A stretch of DNA of 64,000 nucleotides from the NCBI GenBank assembly GCA_014898425.1, contig RCSZ01000011.1:494501-558500 (forward strand), read 5' to 3'. A model generated the notes under the pieces. That model saw only the letters and a list, made by a program, of their open reading frames with translations, was not told where the DNA came from and searched no databases. A program made the position numbers and the translations under genes. Origin of the DNA: Botryotinia globosa. Taxonomy: Eukaryota > Ascomycota > Leotiomycetes > Helotiales > Sclerotiniaceae. The stretch's first letter is position 1, and every line of letters starts with the position of its first letter. Positions 12,534-22,200 of the stretch are shown one piece after another.

Positions 12534-12639
12534 ATTTGCTTGTGTTTGAGTTATCGAAAGTCTCAAGAATGTTGGAAGGAGTTTCCTGTGGATATAAATT
12601 TGGCGGGGTCGAAACGAGGGGCGGGCACCGAATTTCGTA

Positions 12640-12646
12640 TGAGTCA
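12640..12646. promoter_or_regulatory. TGAGTCA, candidate Gcn4/CPC1 box upstream of ILS1
   Basis: A perfect palindromic TGASTCA core 107 bp upstream of the isoleucyl-tRNA synthetase start codon. Gcn4/CPC1-type bZIP activators bind this sequence, and ILS1 is a general-control gene in yeast. A 7-mer of this type occurs by chance several times in 64 kb, so position and gene class carry the argument. Confidence 0.5.
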
Positions 12647-13199
12647 AAATGGATTGTCCCTTAGCCAATCAAATCTGGTGGAATCGAGGCTGTCAGTCAG
12701 CCTTGCGTAGCACCAAGCGCTAAACCTTTTGATGTTCAAATGGATTACCATCCTATCAATGGCCGTAACTGTTGATTCGAACCCTCCGAAAATAGACGGC
12801 AAGTAGTCACATCAGACGGCTCGGTTTGTTGCATGATCTTTATGTATTCAATCAAGATCTGCTCAATCATCATGTTAATAATCATGATACATGGAGTCCG
12901 AATTCAGTCTGTGGTAATTCTCAGGTTACGAATCGAACCAGTATGACTGATTTAAAAGACATTTAATATCCTGAGATGGTCTACCTAGGCGTTCCTTTTC
13001 CCCCCAGGGGTATTTGGTATCTTGTCTTATTCTGTTACGGGTTTCCACACTCTTACTTCCGGATAGGTATTCTCTGATGACATTTCATTTTTCCAAGCTT
13101 CAGCTGCACATAAACACACGCGAAGTATCAATTTGAGGATATTGTTGATTACAAACCGTACTCTCCTAAGCGGTATGGTCTGGAATAGTTAGTACTCTT
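12647..13199. other. intergenic region beside the AT-rich island
   Basis: No gene is supported. Composition is ordinary up to about 13,190 and then changes abruptly to very AT-rich DNA. Confidence 0.5.
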
Positions 13200-13888
13200 A
13201 ATCGATTTGATTTATATAATTAAGTTTAAAATTATATAACATATTTATATTTAATTCTAATTATATTAAAATAAATAGAAAAAGAAAAAAAATCTAATTT
13301 TCCTTAAATTTTTCAATTAATTTTTTGAATAATTTTTTCACGAAATGCTTCGAATTTTTTGTATATTACTTATTTTATTTCAAAAAAAATATTTCTGGAT
13401 CCCTTATATATTTATAAAAACCCTATATTTTTTATTTTGTTATAATATTCTTTTCTTTTTATTTAATTTTTTTTTAAATATGAAAAAAGTTATAATTAAT
13501 TATGATATTATATTTCTTTTATTGAATTATTTTTACTCTATAATTCTTTAAATCTTTAAAAAAAAACTATCATTTTATTATAAATTTCCATTTATTATTT
13601 ATAAAATTCATAAAAAAAATTAAATATATAAATAATTTATAATATATTTTTAATATTTAATATTTCTCATTTTTTATTCCTTTTTATTTTATTAATATTA
13701 TTTCAATAATAATAAAATACAATGATAATCATATAATTAATTTTAATGTGTATTTAATATATTAAAACTTAAATTAAAATTAAAATAATAAATAGAATAG
13801 TATTAGGATATTATTGTATTTAATAATATATATTTTATATTAAAAAGTTATTACTTTTTTTTAATTATAATCAATAATATATTATATA
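13200..13888. repeat. AT-rich island, left block
   Basis: Nearly pure A/T sequence with long homopolymer runs. The only ORF (13345-13551) is low-complexity Phe/Ile/Leu/Asn/Tyr and is not a gene. The sharp boundary near 13,190 and the absence of coding potential suggest an old transposon block eroded by C-to-T mutation (RIP). The original element is not identifiable by eye. Confidence 0.7.
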
Positions 13889-14053
13889 TGTTGGATTGAC
13901 TTATTAAGGAATTGTATTAAGTTCAATTGTATTCATGTCTGCCCCCTTCGTAGAAGGGGGCATTGCTAAGCTATATACGCGTTCTACCCCACATACGCAC
14001 GAAGTGCGTAGGTGGGGGAGAACGTGACACGTTCTCAGTCACGTGTTCCAACA
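13889..14053. mobile_element. solo LTR-like insertion, 165 bp, with 5-bp target duplication
   Basis: The insert begins TGTTGGA and ends TCCAACA, the classic ends of Ty1/copia-type LTRs. It is flanked by a perfect 5-bp direct repeat ATATA (13884-13888 and 14054-14058). It is GC-richer than its surroundings and contains two strong hairpins: 13941-13961 (stem GCCCCCTTC, loop GTA) and 13981-14023 (stem with TACGCAC/GTGCGTA). No internal retrotransposon sequence adjoins it, so a solo LTR left by recombination is the simplest reading. A small non-autonomous element with the same ends is the alternative. Confidence 0.68.
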
Positions 14054-14058
14054 ATATA

Positions 14059-14540
14059 TTATATAAAATGATACTTATTGATATTGTGAAAATGTGAATA
14101 TTTTATAATAATAATATATATTATTATTAAAATATTATATCCTCATACTAAATAAATTATTGATTTTTAGAAAAATTTAATTTTTTTCTTATATAAAATA
14201 ATTATAAATACATTAATAGAATATTAATAGAATATTAATAGAATATTAATAGAATATTAATATTTTTTGAAAATACATTTTTTTATAAAAAAATGAAGAG
14301 TTTATATGTTTTATATTTAAAAATCTTTATGTTTAAAAACCTTTTTTTTTTCATAATTAAAATCCTTTTATAAAATCTTTAAATATCAAAAAGTTTGTAA
14401 TTATTATAAAAATCTATGATTTAATTTTTTTTAATTATACTTGATATTATTCTATTTTGAATATAATAAAGATTAATAGGTTTTCTTGAGAAAATCTTTC
14501 CTTGGTTTTTTGTATTTCAGTATAAGTATATATAAGAGTG
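14059..14540 (+). repeat. AT-rich island, right block, with first copy of a dispersed repeat
   Basis: Very AT-rich, with an 11-bp tandem run (AATATTAATAG, about four copies, 14212-14262). From about 14,281 to 14,565 it matches 18,285-18,665 in the same orientation. Shared blocks include CAAATATCAAAAA-like, AATTTAATTTTT, TAAAGATTAATAGG and TCTTTCCTT followed by GTTTTTT. The second copy is longer through AT-rich insertions. Confidence 0.6.
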
Positions 14541-14595
14541 TGAAACCTCAGATATTTCAATGTGCTGAATTATTTTGAATATTTGCATTGATACA

Positions 14596-16758
14596 ATGGT
14601 GGCTCTCCAGTCATTGTTCAAGTCATTTTGCTTTCAGGCACACCTCTCCACCGCTACCACTTCCCGGGCCGTTCAAAGCTATGATTATATGTGAGTTACA
14701 GGAAGTCTTCCATGTTATCATGTAAATTGACCCAGTCTAGCATAATTGGTGGCGGTACAGCCGGCCTAACAATAGCGAGCCGTCTGAGTGAAGATCCTCA
14801 AAATTCTGTGCTTGTTCTAGAAGCTGGGACTGGTCACTCAAGTGATATTAATGTACTTGCACCCGGTCTACATACCGGCATGTATGGCAATCCTGAGTAT
14901 GACTGGAACTACAAAACTGTCCCTCAAGTAGGTTCGATATTATTTTCCCTCACGAGGAGTAAATCTTGATAACTTCCAAAGATACACGCAAACAATCAAG
15001 TTATAGCCCACCCAAGAGGCAAACAACCTGGAGGTTCGAGTGCTATAAGCTTCCTATATTGGACGCATGCCTCTCAACAAGACATCAATAGCTGGGGCGA
15101 GCTTGGAAACGCGAACTGGTCATGGGAAGCCTTAGATCCATTCTTCAAACGCTCCGAGCAATTCGTTTCACCTTAAAGTGTTGTTGAGCAAGATTTACAG
15201 ACTGGAAATATCGTTACAACTTTGCATGGTGACAATGGGCAAATTGTTAACACATTTCCGGATATCTACGGCCCAATAGACGAAGCGTGGCCTAGAACTT
15301 TTCAAGCTCTAGGGTTAGAAGTAAAAAGTGATCCGAGAGATGGTTTAGCTTTAGGAGGATACACTAATCTCTTGAACTTGGACCTGGATGGTAGAAAGAG
15401 AAGTTATGCAGCAACTGCATATTATCTATCTCCCTGTTTCAAAACGACCGAACTTAAAAGTCATCACTGGAGTACTCGTGGAGAAGATGATCCTCGAAAA
15501 GGGTAACGATATAGTTACAGCTGATGGAGTGCAATATTCAAATGGCACTACTGCTCACGCAAAGAAAGAAGTAATCTTATCTGCGGGCTCAATTGGAAGT
15601 CCCCAAATCCTTGGACTATCAGGCATCGGAGATCCAAATATTCTCACGAAGCAAGGGATCGAAGTTCCTGTTAACAACAGAAACGTGGGCGAGAACTTAC
15701 AAGATCATGTTTACGTCCCCATCGGATAAGGTTAAGGCATCTAAATATGCCGCTTTGAAACACTATGTCTAGCAAAGCCTCTCAGCTTCAAAGTCAATAC
15801 TGGTATAACAACCTTGGATAATTTCACCGATCCTGCATTCTTCGATGCTGCATACGAAGAATATGTTCTCAATGCTACTGGTCCTCTTGCTACCACTGGA
15901 GCAAGTTCAGGACTTTTATCTTGTCCACAAATTGGCTGCGAGAACCTGAGACCACCTGCAAACTTTTCAAATGCCCTCACTCCTGGATTAAAGGAGCAGT
16001 ATGAATTGCAGGCGAAACATTTTTCTAGTGAAGCAGTTACACAAGGGTGAGTGAGCTTTCGATAGGGACTGCTTTTATTATTTTTTTAAGTAGTAGATAA
16101 TAATTAATTTGTCCCTCTGGAAACCCTGGATATTTATACTGCAAACATAGGCCGTCGGGCCCCCTCATCCCTTCAACCAACGCTCTGTCATAGGATAGGC
16201 TGAGCCCACTGTCAGCGGTGGAATGTCCCCTCTCAAGTCCAACGACTCGTCCCAGCTTTTCCTCGCCTCTTCACCTGGCAACTTCCTCAGTCTCCTAGGC
16301 GTTCTCGAACACCCATTTTCCGTGGATCCACCCACATAGCCTCCTCTTCGTCGTCTGTCTACCCAATAATTGACCTCAATTATCTTTCTCATCCCTTCGA
16401 TCTAAATTTACTTACCGCCATCGCATATTACCTCCAATCCCTCGCCTCAATCTATCCACTCTCCACCTACCTTCAGGGAAATGGCACTATCTACCAGCCT
16501 GGTCATTACCCTCTCAATGAAGCCAACATTGAATCGTTCATCAAAGTAAACCTGCAGTCTGAATACCACCCCATTGGTACTTGTTCAATGCGTCCTTTGG
16601 GTAAGGGTGGTGTAGTTGATGAGAAATTCAGAGTATATGGTGTCCAGGGACTAAGAGTGATTGATGCTAGAGTTTTCCCACTGTTGGTAAGAGGGAACCT
16701 ACAGAGTTTAGTATATGCGGTTGCAGAGAGGGGAGCAGAGTTTATTATAGAGGATTAA
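14596..16758 (+). pseudogene. broken GMC (glucose-methanol-choline) oxidoreductase gene
   Basis: GMC enzymes are FAD-dependent, often secreted alcohol/aryl-alcohol/glucose oxidases or dehydrogenases. The start at 14596 gives a possible signal peptide (MVALQSLFKSFCFQAHLS), then YDYIIIGGGTAGLTIASRLS, the FAD-binding loop, completed by splicing (GT near 14692, AG before CATAATTGG). Further family landmarks are HPRGKQPGGSSAISFLYW, LSAGSIGSPQILGLSGIG, and near the end YHPIGTCSMRPLGKGG with the catalytic His region, then GLRVIDARVFP. The gene is not intact: in-frame TAA at 15174-15176; a one-base-type frameshift near 15,430-15,440 (frame 0 to frame 1); TAA at 15727-15729; and stops around 16,190 in the part before the C-terminal domain. 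The first stop can be explained by CAA to TAA, as in RIP. Substrate cannot be told. Confidence 0.8.
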
Positions 16759-17433
16759 ACATGATCATGGTGATGTAATAAGAGACAAGTAGCCAGGACC
16801 AAAACTTATAATTGTTGGAACTGTACATGTAGATTATTCCAAGTAGTAGCATTGCATAACGAATCAGCACTTTCTCCAAAAATGATTTCTACACCAAGCT
16901 TCTAAGAAGTCGTTAACAATGCGACTAAAAATAAGTATCGGGTCTATACTTTTCTTCAAACAGTAGGCAAAACACCAACTTGACAAGAACAGCAACCTGA
17001 TAAATAGTTTAAACGAAATCCTTCCAAATTTGAAATTCCTTTTGATTTATTCAGATTTTAAAATTTCAAGATATTTTCCAATTATCATTTTTGAAGTTCA
17101 AACAATTTGAAAATCTAATTATCAAGTCGATGTCTTGTATTGTAAAAGAGTAGAAGGTGGTAGGTTCATGGAGTAGTCCTTCGTATACTATAGAAAAGTC
17201 ACTATAGTGTAACGCCTCAGACAAAGAAAAGGAGGGGGAGGCTTTATATAATATTTTACAAAATATATTAAAAGATGAATAAGAACTGACTGCTGTTTCT
17301 AAGCTACAAGAAGAAGGACTATAAATACTAGCTACAAGAATAGACCACGTGACCAGCACAAGGTTTCGCTCACAGTATAAGACTTGAAGAATCTTACAGA
17401 CCCGAGGAAACTTATTTCCTTCAGCTATATTGT
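16759..17433. other. intergenic, no gene seen
   Basis: Ordinary composition turning AT-rich. A minus-strand ORF at 17066-17359 looks low-complexity and has no family features. Confidence 0.45.
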
Positions 17434-17471
<38 letters not shown>

Positions 17472-17472
17472 A
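17434..17472 (+). repeat. (TAG)n trinucleotide microsatellite
   Basis: About 13 perfect TAG units, at the border of an AT-rich block. Confidence 0.95.
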
Positions 17473-17542
17473 ATTCTTATAGATTCGATTTATATAGTTA
17501 TACTAAGATTATATGATATATTTGTTTTAGTTTTAATTAATA

Positions 17543-18084
17543 GTAAATTACTCTGATGTTATTAAAACCTTAATAAATTACTCTCATGTTATTAAAATTG
17601 ATATCTTTTTACTTTCATATCATTTAGATTCTAATAAAAAAAAAGCTAGATGCTATAATAGCTTCTATCTGTAGATATATAGATTCTAGGATTTTAAATA
17701 TAATATTCAATAAACAAATACAATTATAGATTCTATATTCTCATTATAAATTCTATACTCCTACTATAGATTCTATATTCCCTATTACCCTTTCTCTCTT
17801 TTTTTCTTTTTTTCTTTCTTTTCTTCAAAAAGAATGAAAAATATACTAGAATCTAAAAGTGAAGAATAGAATATCTAGAATATATTAATAAAATTATAGA
17901 ATTCATAGTAATAGAATCTATAATAAAACTATAGGATCTATAGAATCTATATATATGAGATTAGAATCTATTATAGAATTTAGCTTTTTTTGATTGAAAT
18001 CTAAGTGGTACGAAAGTAAAAAGATATTAGTTTTAGTGGCATGAGAGTAATTTATTAGACTTTTGTAGCGTGAAAGTAATTTAC
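17543..18084. mobile_element. foldback / MITE-like element with long inverted arms
   Basis: The left arm, about 17543-17667, and the right arm, about 17962-18084, are imperfect inverted copies of each other. Matching blocks, read on the plus strand and on the complement of the right arm, include GTAAATTACT, AATAAATTACTCTCATG, ATATCTTTTTACTTTC, TTAGATT and CTATAATAG. The middle is rich in repeated TAGATTCTATA words, also partly inverted, and a pyrimidine tract at 17787-17828. No transposase ORF is present. This fits a non-autonomous foldback or MITE-type element, decayed by C-to-T mutation. Exact ends and target duplication were not resolved. Confidence 0.6.
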
Positions 18085-18665
18085 CGTTTAATAAAATAAA
18101 ATAAATAGTGCTTTTCTCACAGAAATAAAAAAATCTATTCCTTTTCAAACTTTTCTAATAAAACTTTTAAATAATTTTTTACATAGTAATTTTTTTGAAT
18201 TTTTTAAATTATTTGTAAAATTAATTTAATTTATTTTAAAACTTTTTATTTGTAAATCCTTTGGTATATTTATTAAAAGTTTTTTCCAAAAAAAAACAGA
18301 GTTTTTTAAAGAGTTTTTATTTTTTATATTTAAGATTTTTTATATATAATTGAAATCCTTTGGTAAGATTTTCAAATATCAAAAAATCCGAATTATTGTA
18401 GGAATTTACAATTTAATTTTTCCGATTTATTAATAATAATAATAATAATATTAATATAAATATACTGAATTTCTTTTTCTAATATTAATAATAATATCTT
18501 TTTAATTTAAATAGATAATAACTTGGTGATTATAGAAGAATTTATGGAATGATTTTCTATCTTGAATAGAGTAAAGATTAATAGGATTTTTTAAGAAACT
18601 CTTTCCTTAGTTTTTTCGTGTTTTCCATTGATAGTATTACTATACATACAGGATAGAAACCTTGA
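18085..18665 (+). repeat. AT-rich block with second copy of the dispersed repeat
   Basis: The part from about 18,285 to 18,665 is a degenerate direct copy of 14,281-14,565. It carries additional AT-rich sequence, including an (AAT)n-like run near 18,430. Both copies end near a GAAACCT word. No ORF is supported. Confidence 0.6.
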
Positions 18666-19296
18666 TGAGCCATAGCATCATTGACTACATCATCAACTCT
18701 CATGGCTTTAGTCTCACCAAACTCTCATTAGGCTTGTTCAATGACACAAGATGGCTTTTCAGGCGGTAAGTTCGGAACATCTGTCATCTGCCATGTAGGT
18801 ATTCCCAAGCCAGCGACCATCATTCGTGGTCAACAGTCCCAGCATGGATGCGAAACTCCACTCTCGATCTCTCGCTCCGCTCAAACTTGATCTGTACGTA
18901 CAGTGCTGCTTGATTCTGCTATCAAACTTTCGTTGTATCAGTGTATTTCACTCCGACGAATCACCGCAGACTTTAAAAGATCATGAATTTTCGGTTTCGT
19001 AATCACTTAACCACAAACTATCATCATCAAAGTCCATAATACACCAAAACAAATAAGTCGCGCTTGCACCACTTCGCCATATCTTCATGCTGGATCGTAG
19101 CCTAGAGCATGTACTTATATGAACAGGGTATCATTTATCCTAAAGCTAATGCTAAACAATTAAAGGAGCAGTTTTATCCTATCATAAGTCATAGTTCATG
19201 CCTCGTTTCGCTTTCGTCATCAGCTACTAACTTGACTAATCATATACCCCCGCCCTCCTTCTCCTAAAACAGCGCCATTCCATCCATTGGATCTAT
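18666..19296. other. intergenic region downstream of the RasGAP gene
   Basis: Ordinary composition, and no gene that I can support. It contains the 3' flank of the minus-strand RasGAP gene. Confidence 0.45.
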
Positions 19297-22200
19297 TTAT
19301 GCTATGATAAGCTGCAATTTGAAGTTAGTCCCAACGTTCCAGCAAGAAAATAAAGAATGGTGCATACCTCAATGAGCCTATCAGTCAGAGTAGTACATTC
19401 TCTGGCGACTTCATGATGGCCCTGGTACGTCGAATTCTTCCACAGCCCTCCAAAACCTATACTTCCCAATACTCTGTCTAGTACATCAGCATCTCTCATC
19501 GCGGCCGAGAATTGAGGATTAGAGGTAATGGTGCGTAGTAACTGATGTGCAGATTCGAGCGTTATCGAGTTTTGACAAGACATAAGAACGTCGTCTAATA
19601 TGCTCGTGATTGGACCAGCCCTTCTCATAATTAGTAATAGTCTTAATGTAACAGAGCATAGAGAAATGACTTACAGTCGCAACATAACGTTTGACGATGA
19701 TATGGCAAGTTTATTGAGCCATTGAAATGCACTGTTTTGTATGGTATCGTCTAAGTAGTGAAAGTCGACTAGTCCAATGGCGCAAGTAAGGAGCAACTCC
19801 TTCTCGTTGAGACCGGCAATTTGCATTATACTTTCCATATCTGGCTCTGCGTGTGGGGCACGATCTCCTTGAGTGGCAGTTGCTAGCCATAAGCTATGCC
19901 CTGCATCTTCTGGGTTAAGAGCTCGACCCAGGAGAAGACCAAGGTATGGCATGCAACTAACATCTTGCGGGAATGACATTCCTTCAGGTGCATTAGTGGT
20001 GGTCGTGTCGAGAAATGTTGAGATAACACGCATAGCAGTAGATCTTGTCAATGAATCTGTCATGCCTTTTACCATGCAAGCAGAAACTGCAAAGTGGAAG
20101 TTTTCTGCGGTGAAATGGATTCCATATATCTCATCTAGTTGTATTGCTGCTTCATCAAGAGGCGCTCGGCCTAGCAACAATGTTTGAATCATGCGCCCGT
20201 TACCGAGTTCGCCTGATGCTCCAATGTTGAGTAAGACGGAATTCAGAAACATTGCCGCGCAGTTGAAAAGTCCAATCGGAACTAATCTTACAAGGGATAA
20301 CGCAAGCCAGAACAGTTGGGTTCCATAACGTGATGCCGATGGTAATTTATCCATCATTTTGGTCAGAGCTGTGACTATAGCAACCATCATTTCACTGTCA
20401 CCGTCATCCATATATCGACCTATGCTACTTCTGAGTGCTACAAGCACTTGATAAAGTAGATCGTCATCAACGTCTTCCCGAGCCAAGCTGCCCATAACAG
20501 TAAATGCTCTGGGTTGAATGGCTGGATTGCTTTGGAAAGCAGTGCTTGCAACCAAGCTCATCCATCTGGCACGCCATGCGTTTGACAGATCAACAGTCGG
20601 GGCTGCCATAATACTTATGTCGGAAAGTAGACTGGCAAGAGATTCTGTGGCTAACAATGCTGAAGGTCCCGAGTCTTGTGACGAAGGAAGAGACGCTCCG
20701 TCTCTTGATGCTATGCTAAATAGAGATTCTTGCCGTGGCTCGGATATTGAAGATAGCAAAATCTTCAGTTTAGCAAGTTTGCTTTCCTCTAACACAAATG
20801 TGGTACACATAGCATGTATAGTATTGACAAGCAAGCGATGGACGATTAATCTCAAATCGGACGAGCCTGTGTTAGCTAGCATGGTGACAAGATGGAAGAC
20901 TTCAGGAAGATAAAGTTGAGACTGGACACCGCTGTCGAAAGAAACAGACAACGAAAGTCTTAAGAGAACACAAATTTCGCCCCAAACGGTATTTTCGTGA
21001 AGATGCCTTGTCGGTCGGAGCGAAGTACGATTGAGAGCCTTGCGAAGCCTTGATATTAGTTTGCCCCGAATCGTGACTGTACCAAGCGACGCAAGAATAG
21101 AACCAAGAATTTCGGTCCGCTCATCATCAATGCCGAAATTGAGAGCTGGCTTAAGAATTTCCTCCAAGAAAATATCAATATAAACTTCATCCTTACAGAT
21201 TATGGGCCAGATACTTTGTTCCAGAGTAGTGCTAAGAACAACATCAGATATTGCGACTTCAATAAGCTTCCTGAAAATCACTGCGACTTTGTCTCTTCCT
21301 TTATCACTATCTGGTTCATTAGGTATTAGGTGGGTCCTTAGACTTGGTAGCCAGGGCGCCATATATGCCAAGCTCAAGGGCCGTTGCGAGTACGGAAAAC
21401 TTTCCCATCCGACGAAAAATTCGTTGAGAAAGTCACCAGTAAGCTGAGGCTCGGAGCGTGCCAATTGTGCACTAATTTCAATAATAAATTGAGATGGGTT
21501 CAAAGGAACACATAATTCTGAAATTTGTCAGCAAGGATCCAGATTTATGGAAGCAGTAACTCATACCTTTTGTGCTCATGAATTTGGAATCGGCTGCGAA
21601 CTTAAAGGCTCGACAAAGAGCACACAATAAATTGTATGCTGCAAGACGTAGCACCGCGTCAGGACTCGCCATATTAGTCAGAGCAATGTTGAGAAGTGTC
21701 CCTGGTACATCTTGCGGTCTGACCAGTCGTTCAAACGATTTCAAGGTTCTCAACTCTTTTCCATGTCTATTCTTAGCACTGCGAATGGATTGTAGAATAT
21801 CACCCTTTCTTGGACTGGTGAAATACATCACAATCTTGCCGTTGTCAGTCCTTAAACCGAATGCAGAATCATCTTCGGTCTGTATCGAAGTAGGTGCCTC
21901 GTCGACCTCTGATAAGCGGAAGATATCATTGACTGTAGCATGTAGTCTAAGTCCTGGTACAACTTCTTGTTTCTTCGTTGTTGTCACTTGGACAAATTGA
22001 CTACCAATCTTGATTATCACCTCAACCTTACCTTTTGTTTTCGATAGTCTTATGATCGGTTGGAAGACGTATCTCGTGTCTGTGACAACGCTAATTGTCT
22101 CTTTTGGCAAGTGGAGCTGCGTGAGATGGAAGTGAGACTGTAAGTCTTGAAGACTACCAATTAAGTGGTAATCAACGTTCTTCGGGTGGAACGCGCTGTT

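Noticed and set aside
12765..12800. tRNA-like GGTTCGAATC on the minus strand
   Set aside because: The flanking bases do not form a T-stem, and no acceptor or anticodon arm can be built.
13345..13551. 68-residue plus-strand ORF
   Set aside because: Low-complexity translation of an AT-rich island. Composition alone explains it.
13889..14053. Mitochondrial GC-cluster or nuclear mitochondrial insert
   Set aside because: AT-rich surroundings with GC hairpins first suggested this, but LTR-type ends with a perfect 5-bp duplication are a better explanation.
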